From NCBI GenBank assembly GCA_027063215.1, contig JAMOSE010000092.1, forward strand, positions 1-12,297: a stretch of DNA of 12,297 nucleotides. Reading direction: 5' to 3'. Origin of the DNA: Sulfurimonas sp. GTDB taxonomy: Bacteria; Campylobacterota; Campylobacteria; Campylobacterales; Sulfurimonadaceae. Below are positions 8,826-12,297 of the stretch, in pieces (the stretch's first letter is position 1; every line of letters begins with the position of its first letter). The notes beneath the pieces are model-generated. The model made no database searches. It had not been told where the DNA came from and worked only from the letters and a program-made list of their open reading frames with translations. A program made the position numbers and the translations under genes.

Positions 8826-10276
8826 AAGAACTATTGAACAAAAACATGACATATGTTTTTTACATATTTGCTGCTTTGATTTTAACAGGTGCTTTGTTGA
8901 TTTATACTTTGTTTGAAAAGACAAGTGTTGCGATTCGTCAAAATAATTTATTATCAAATATAGAGTATATTGATAATATTACAACAAATATGAGTGCGTT
9001 GATTCAAACTTCTACAGACAATCATATCTATGAAGCTTTAAAAAAGAGTACAGCATTAAGAACCAATCTTCAAAAGAGTTTGGAGCTTTTTGTTACAAAG
9101 CGGTATAGATATGTCTATGTCGTTGATAAAGAGCAACAAAACAGTAAAGATTTTAGATTTTTACTAGATGGTGCACGAGATAATAAGGCGGAGTTTTTAG
9201 AAAATTATACGCCTTTAAACATTCAGAAATGGCAAGAGGTATATAGCACAAAAAAATCGCTTTACTTTCAAAACAAAGATGTAGAGTCTCTATGGATGAC
9301 ATATCTTAAACCAATAGTGATAGATAATAAAGTTCAGGCTATTATTGCCATAGATTTTTCACTTTCGGATTATAATATTATAGTTGAAGCATTGAAAAAG
9401 CTGCATATCTCTTTTATAAGTATTATTCTTTTTGCTATATTTTTGTTTTTTGTCATTGCATTCTTTTCCTATGTTGATAAAAAACGAATCCAAAAACTTA
9501 CAAGACAGTCGCAAAAGATTCGTAAATTTAATAAAACTTTGCAGATCAAAATAGAAGAAGAAGTTGAAAAAAATAGAAAAAAAGATCAACAACTTATACA
9601 ACAAAGTCGTTTGGCGCAAATGGGAGAGATGATAAGCATGATTGCACATCAGTGGAGACAGCCTCTTTCTGCAATTAACAGTGCTGCTATTGCTATAAAT
9701 TTTAAAGCACAACTCAATAAACTTGATGCACAGGAGTTAATAGAAATGAGTGATAAAATCTCTTCTTTTTCGCAACATCTCAGTGCAACGATAGATGATT
9801 TCAGAGACTTTTTTAAACCAAACAAAGAGAAGAAGCAGGTAACATATAATGAAATTATAGAGAGTGTGCTTAACATCGTTGAAACATCACTTAAAAATTG
9901 TAATATTACTGTTATAAAAGAGATGCATTCTGAAATTGTTTTTAATACATATGCAAATGAGCTCAAACAGGTTATTCTCAATCTTATACAAAATGCGCAA
10001 GATATTTTATTGGAAAGAGAAATATCTAATCCAACTATTGTTATAAAAACAGAGGAAAACAGTTTAAGCGTCAGTGATAATGGTGGAGGTGTACCAAGTG
10101 AGATTATAGAGAAGATTTTTGATCCGTATTTTTCGACCAAAACAGAAAAAAATGGTAGAGGTTTGGGTTTATATATGAGTAAAATGATTATACAAGAGCA
10201 TTGTGGTGGTGAACTTCGTGTAGAAAATATCGGTGATGGTGCACAATTTACAATACAATTACCACAAGAAGTCTAA
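8822..10276 (+). CDS. membrane sensor histidine kinase with Cache-like periplasmic domain
   Basis: The 484-residue protein starts at ATG 8822, which overlaps the preceding stop (ATGA), with aagga at 8807-8811. Transmembrane helix 1 (about 11-30) and helix 2 (about 196-216, FISIILFAIFLFFVIAFF) flank a periplasmic domain of about 160 residues. Its ending, a strand AIIAIDFS followed by a helix into TM2, is typical of Cache/PAS-fold sensors. A charged coiled coil (about 220-260) leads to the kinase core: H276 in IAHQWRQPLSA, N387 and N391 in the N-box, D419 in DNGGGVP, and a G2 box reading NGRGLGLYMS. The C-terminal kinase half is clearly paralogous to that of the FIST kinase at 3034-5334, whereas the sensor halves are unrelated. 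There is no HAMP or receiver domain, so a separate response regulator is needed; the upstream REC proteins are candidates. The stop at 10274-10276 precedes the only true gap of this gene run. Confidence 0.94.
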   Translation: MKELLNKNMTYVFYIFAALILTGALLIYTLFEKTSVAIRQNNLLSNIEYIDNITTNMSALIQTSTDNHIYEALKKSTALRTNLQKSLELFVTKRYRYVYVVDKEQQNSKDFRFLLDGARDNKAEFLENYTPLNIQKWQEVYSTKKSLYFQNKDVESLWMTYLKPIVIDNKVQAIIAIDFSLSDYNIIVEALKKLHISFISIILFAIFLFFVIAFFSYVDKKRIQKLTRQSQKIRKFNKTLQIKIEEEVEKNRKKDQQLIQQSRLAQMGEMISMIAHQWRQPLSAINSAAIAINFKAQLNKLDAQELIEMSDKISSFSQHLSATIDDFRDFFKPNKEKKQVTYNEIIESVLNIVETSLKNCNITVIKEMHSEIVFNTYANELKQVILNLIQNAQDILLEREISNPTIVIKTEENSLSVSDNGGGVPSEIIEKIFDPYFSTKTEKNGRGLGLYMSKMIIQEHCGGELRVENIGDGAQFTIQLPQEV

Positions 10277-10301
10277 TGAACTTCATAATATATTTAGTTC
10301 A
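10277..10301 (+). promoter_or_regulatory. inverted repeat TGAACT...AGTTCA, possible operator
   Basis: A perfect 6-bp inverted repeat, TGAACT at 10277-10282 and AGTTCA at 10296-10301, has 13 bases between the arms and a further ATA/TAT match inside. It sits just after the kinase stop and 8 bp before a TATAAT element. No T-run follows it, so an intrinsic terminator is unlikely. Its position upstream of a possible promoter suggests a protein-binding dyad. Chance is possible in AT-rich DNA. Confidence 0.35.
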
Positions 10302-10308
10302 AGATGGT

Positions 10309-10314
10309 TATAAT
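10309..10314 (+). promoter_or_regulatory. candidate sigma-70 -10 element TATAAT
   Basis: A perfect TATAAT lies 30 bp before the ATG at 10344. Transcription would begin near 10321, giving a leader of roughly 20 bases with the aaaagag ribosome binding site at 10330-10336. No convincing TTGACA-like -35 is seen, but Campylobacterota promoters often lack one. It lies in the only real intergenic gap of the plus-strand genes, so separate expression of the downstream gene is plausible. Confidence 0.45.
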
Positions 10315-10343
10315 CACCAAAAAAACTACAAAAGAGTTGTTTT

Positions 10344-11546
10344 ATGAAAAAACTATTGTTATTCCTTCTGCCTGGTATGATATTTGCAAAAAGTTTTATG
10401 ATCTCAAATATCCCACTCCCTAAGACTTATGTTGAAAATTTAGATCCCTATGTATGTGATGAAGTATGTATGCAGGAGTATCTTGATAAAGATATGATCT
10501 TTTCATTTCTAGCTCATGCAGATAAAAAACTTGATAATAAAAGACTAGATGAAGCAAGAGCTATGAATATAGCACTCTTTAATATTGGTGCATTTAATGC
10601 AGGTGGAAAATTAAAAATAGCGGTGCTTCTTCCATATAAACGAATAGGTAAATATGCATCATCTACACTCAATGCAACATTTGCATATCTTATGACAAAA
10701 AGTAATCCTTTTTCTTTGAAAAGTTACCCAATAGAGAGTGAAAAAAAACAAGATATACAAAATGCTTTTAAACAAATTCACAAAGATGGATTTCAGTATA
10801 TTATAGCTCCTATGACTATGGAAGGTGTCAATAATACCATTGCATTAAATCCTGATGCAAATATCTATTTTCCAACGATCAACAAACATGATATCAATAC
10901 AACATCTTCTTATCTCTTTGGAGGCATAGACTATACCAAGCAAAGCAAAATACTTTTGAAAGAGGCAGTTTCACCGCTTGTTATCTTTTCAGATAAATCA
11001 CGGATAGGAAAAAAATTGGCACAGGATCAAAAAGAAGAGTTTTTGCGATCGAAAAGGGGGAGAGTTATTCAGTACTTTATATCACGTAAAATGACAAACC
11101 TCGAAAGGTATTTAAAAGAGAATAAAAGAATAAACAATGCTTCGTTTTTTATAAATGCACCGGTCATTAAAAGTGGTATGATTTTATCACAACTTACTCT
11201 TTATGATACAAATGTAACAAATATTCTCTCAACACAGATTAACTATAATCCTCTTTTACTTTCCATGACACAATATAATGACAGAAAAAAGATGATTATC
11301 GCAAATTCTGTCATTCAAAACAACAGTGTGATCACTGAGACAAACTCTCTGTTAGGAAATGATATTGTTTATGATTGGATCAATTATTCAACAACAGTTG
11401 GAATGGACTATTTTTATCATCAAATTACAGGTGAAGAAAGAGATTACAATATTGAAATTATCGATAATCAAGTCGTTTACAAAACAGAACTTCTATCACC
11501 GGGAAAAACAAAATTTCTTCCATATCATTCAACGCTCAAAAAGTGA
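10344..11546 (+). CDS. exported protein with type-1 periplasmic-binding/LpoA-like fold
   Basis: The 400-residue protein starts at ATG 10344, with aaaagag at 10330-10336 as ribosome binding site. It has a short signal peptide (MKKLLLFLLPGMIFA/KSF) and no lipobox cysteine. An N-terminal helical segment (about 20-85) carries a cysteine pair, C38 and C42 (CDEVC). From about residue 90 the strand KIAVLLPYKRIGKYA, then alternating helices and strands including YIIAPMT and PLVIFSDKS, resembles the type-1 periplasmic binding fold shared by ABC-transport receptors and the LpoA activator of penicillin-binding proteins. No transporter genes are nearby. I recall similar proteins in Campylobacterota annotated as hypothetical, but cannot verify that. 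It may be a ligand-binding partner of the Cache kinase encoded just upstream, or an unrelated envelope gene with its own promoter. Its last 18 bp overlap the convergent thioesterase gene. Confidence 0.85.
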   Translation: MKKLLLFLLPGMIFAKSFMISNIPLPKTYVENLDPYVCDEVCMQEYLDKDMIFSFLAHADKKLDNKRLDEARAMNIALFNIGAFNAGGKLKIAVLLPYKRIGKYASSTLNATFAYLMTKSNPFSLKSYPIESEKKQDIQNAFKQIHKDGFQYIIAPMTMEGVNNTIALNPDANIYFPTINKHDINTTSSYLFGGIDYTKQSKILLKEAVSPLVIFSDKSRIGKKLAQDQKEEFLRSKRGRVIQYFISRKMTNLERYLKENKRINNASFFINAPVIKSGMILSQLTLYDTNVTNILSTQINYNPLLLSMTQYNDRKKMIIANSVIQNNSVITETNSLLGNDIVYDWINYSTTVGMDYFYHQITGEERDYNIEIIDNQVVYKTELLSPGKTKFLPYHSTLKK

Positions 11547-11909
11547 TACGATAAGGTTTTTCGTCTGTTGATCCAGTTTTTGAACTTTACCTTCAAAATT
11601 TATATATACAAGAAGGATATCAAGTTCAAAAATCTTAATATCTTCTTTAAATATTGTCTGTTTTAATAAAAAAGAGGCAGCTTTCATTTCAAGAAGTTCA
11701 CTTTTGATTTCCAAAAGATCACCAAGTTTTGCACTTATATAAAAATCTGCCGTAATTTTACGCGCAACAAAATGCCCGTTATCCAAAACAGGTAACATAT
11801 TTTTTTGAAAAAAAGCATCACTTCTAGCTCTTTCACAAAAATTTAAATAGTTAGAGTAATAAACAACCCCACCAGTATCAGTATCTTCGTAATAGACTCT
11901 AATTTGCAT
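11529..11909 (-). CDS. ybgC: YbgC/FadM-family acyl-CoA thioesterase (hotdog fold)
   Basis: The 126-residue protein is of normal family length and starts at 11909 with a strong ribosome binding site (GGGAG on the minus strand, 11916-11920). The N-terminal signature YYEDTDTGGVVYYSNYL followed by ERAR marks the YbgC group of hotdog thioesterases, which cleave acyl-CoA or acyl-ACP thioesters in the cytoplasm and are often linked to the Tol-Pal envelope system. Y7 and catalytic D11 are present. The position usually held by histidine (VVYH) is Y18 here. No tol or pal genes are in the window. The gene converges on the preceding one with an 18-bp tail overlap. Only 10 bp separate its start from the integrase relic upstream, so its promoter must lie inside mobile-element DNA or further right. 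Confidence 0.9.
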   Translation of the reverse strand: MQIRVYYEDTDTGGVVYYSNYLNFCERARSDAFFQKNMLPVLDNGHFVARKITADFYISAKLGDLLEIKSELLEMKAASFLLKQTIFKEDIKIFELDILLVYINFEGKVQKLDQQTKNLIVSLFER

Positions 11910-11928
11910 ATTTTACTCCCTATTTTTG

Positions 11929-11939
11929 GGCTTTAAGCC
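11929..11939. repeat. 11-bp palindrome GGCTTTAAGCC at the integrase end
   Basis: A perfect palindrome (GGCTT-T-AAGCC) lies within the last codons of the integrase remnant, about 20 bp from the thioesterase start. The single-base centre rules out a hairpin terminator. It could be a protein-binding site or part of an old attachment site, but chance is possible because it encodes the LKA near the integrase C-terminus. Confidence 0.3.
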
Positions 11940-11955
11940 GTGTTGGATTATTATG

Positions 11956-11973
11956 TGTGCCAAATATGTGCCA
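11956..11973. repeat. direct repeat TGTGCCA x2 with 11-bp period
   Basis: TGTGCCA occurs at 11956-11962 and again at 11967-11973, separated by AATA. It is inside the integrase tail, where the minus strand reads two GGCACA copies. An 11-bp period puts both copies on the same helical face, as expected for recombinase arm sites. Functional meaning is unproven. Confidence 0.35.
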
Positions 11974-12145
11974 TTTTTGAATAAAATTTGCACGATTTTT
12001 TACATCTTCTTTTATAAATCTTGCATATTTTTCAAAAGTAATATTTGCTGTCTTATGTCCTAGCATTTGTGACACCCACATAATACTTTCATTATTTGTT
12101 AGCATTAAACTAGCAAAGGTATGTCTTGTATTATAAAGTGTTCTC

Positions 12146-12297
12146 TCAGGTATTATAATGTCCTCCTTTGTCAAATAAATCTTTTAGTATTTGATTATTC
12201 TCATTAAATATCATCCATGACATTATATCTTTGAATGTTGTATTACCTTTTAGCAATGCAAATAGTGTCATAAACAATATCTCGTGTAGTGGATATT
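12146..12297 (-). pseudogene. ISAs1-like transposase, N-terminal fragment (runs off the right edge)
   Basis: On the minus strand the frame is open from 12295 down to a TGA at 12146-12148, giving 49 codons. It begins YPLHEILFMTLFALLKG and continues FKDIMSWMIFNENNQILKDLF. This resembles the conserved N-terminal segment of ISAs1 / H-repeat transposases (the DDE_Tnp_1-associated domain, typically xYPLxEILFxxLxAxLxG). The DDE catalytic region that should follow is absent: the frame ends after GGHYNT and runs into the integrase remnant. The element is therefore cut off at its 3' side and is not a simple intact insertion. Its start lies outside the window. The identification is by eye from about 40 residues. 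Confidence 0.65.

Larger units (their letters stand above)
10276..10347 (+). other. possible 23-codon ORF bridging two genes
   Basis: An ATG at 10276 overlaps the kinase stop as TAATG, and the frame stays open for 23 codons to a TGA that overlaps the next gene's start as ATGA (10344-10347). The peptide begins MNFIIYLVQDG and ends YKRVVL. The exact fit at both ends matches the coupling pattern elsewhere in this gene run. Against it: the Shine-Dalgarno is weak (aagaag), the peptide matches nothing I know, and the same bases carry promoter-like signals. It could be a coupling leader or chance. Confidence 0.25.
11920..12174 (-). pseudogene. tyrosine recombinase (phage-type integrase), C-terminal remnant
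   Basis: About 84 residues resemble the end of the catalytic domain of a phage-type integrase: TLYNTRHTFASLML with R17/H18, then WVSQMLGHK with H40, then TFEKYARFI with nucleophile Y50, then a tail ending RLKAQK. The N-terminal DNA-binding domains and the first catalytic arginine are missing. The only nearby start is a TTG at 12174, and the frame is closed by TAA at 12184-12186, with more stops further upstream. Real homology may begin only near 12150, since the sequence before it is shared with the transposase relic in another frame. The fragment cannot be an active recombinase. Its stop overlaps the ribosome binding site of the thioesterase gene. I infer the decayed end of an integrated element. 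Confidence 0.85.

Noticed and set aside
9649..10140. A 163-codon minus-strand open frame inside the Cache kinase gene
   Set aside because: It lies antisense over the catalytic core of a well-supported kinase, is rich in serine and leucine as expected from an antisense reading, and shows no recognisable motif.
11529..11571. Possible bidirectional terminator at the convergent gene ends (TCAAC...GTTGA enclosing AAAAA...TTTTT)
   Set aside because: The arms are interrupted and AT-only in the inner part, the loop is long and no GC-rich stem is present, so I do not call a terminator.
11950..11955. Minus-strand CATAAT as a -10 box for ybgC
   Set aside because: One mismatch from TATAAT in AT-rich coding sequence with no supporting upstream element; too weak to list.
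12151..12156. TATAAT-like sequence near 12150 inside the integrase/transposase junction
   Set aside because: It is more than 240 bp from the ybgC start and sits in relic coding DNA; AT-rich sequence gives such matches often.
1..12297. CRISPR arrays, tRNA or rRNA genes, riboswitches
   Set aside because: No regularly spaced repeats, no cloverleaf-like or rRNA-like segment, and no gap long enough for a riboswitch was seen.

Overview
The window looks like a chromosomal segment from a Campylobacterota (Epsilonproteobacteria) species of the Sulfurimonas/Arcobacter type. The DNA is strongly AT-rich by eye, the genes are packed with overlapping starts and stops, and two histidine kinases share the AHQWRQPL-type H-box common in that group. 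The genus assignment is inference; no rRNA or tRNA gene is visible.

Positions 1-11546 are one dense run of plus-strand genes, mostly signal transduction. Part A (1-6496) is cytoplasmic: a REC-GGDEF-EAL protein cut by the left edge, a REC protein with an unrecognised C-terminal half, a FIST-PAS histidine kinase without membrane segments, and a REC-SpoIIE/PP2C phosphatase. Part B (6493-10276) is an envelope module: a TonB-dependent-receptor-like outer-membrane protein, a small exported protein that resembles YfiR in its C-terminal half, and a membrane histidine kinase with a Cache-like periplasmic domain. Most junctions are 1-11 bp overlaps, so A and B are probably co-transcribed. None of the three response regulators carries a DNA-binding domain. 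Visible outputs are c-di-GMP turnover, serine/threonine dephosphorylation (partner switching) and one unknown output domain.

Positions 10277-10343 are the only real gap in the run. It holds an inverted repeat, a perfect TATAAT and a ribosome binding site, and may be a regulated promoter for the next gene (10344-11546), an exported protein with a type-1 periplasmic-binding-like fold. A 23-codon ORF also spans this gap exactly.

The right end is on the minus strand. A YbgC-like acyl-CoA thioesterase (11529-11909) is convergent with, and overlaps, the preceding gene. Immediately upstream of it are two mobile-element relics: the C-terminal catalytic part of a tyrosine recombinase and, in another frame, the N-terminal part of an ISAs1-like transposase that runs off the right edge. 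They mark the edge of a decayed insertion region.

Working model (inference): the TonB-like protein, YfiR-like protein and Cache kinase relay an envelope signal to the cytoplasmic response regulators, which set c-di-GMP levels and a PP2C-controlled switch. The FIST kinase supplies a second, intracellular input.
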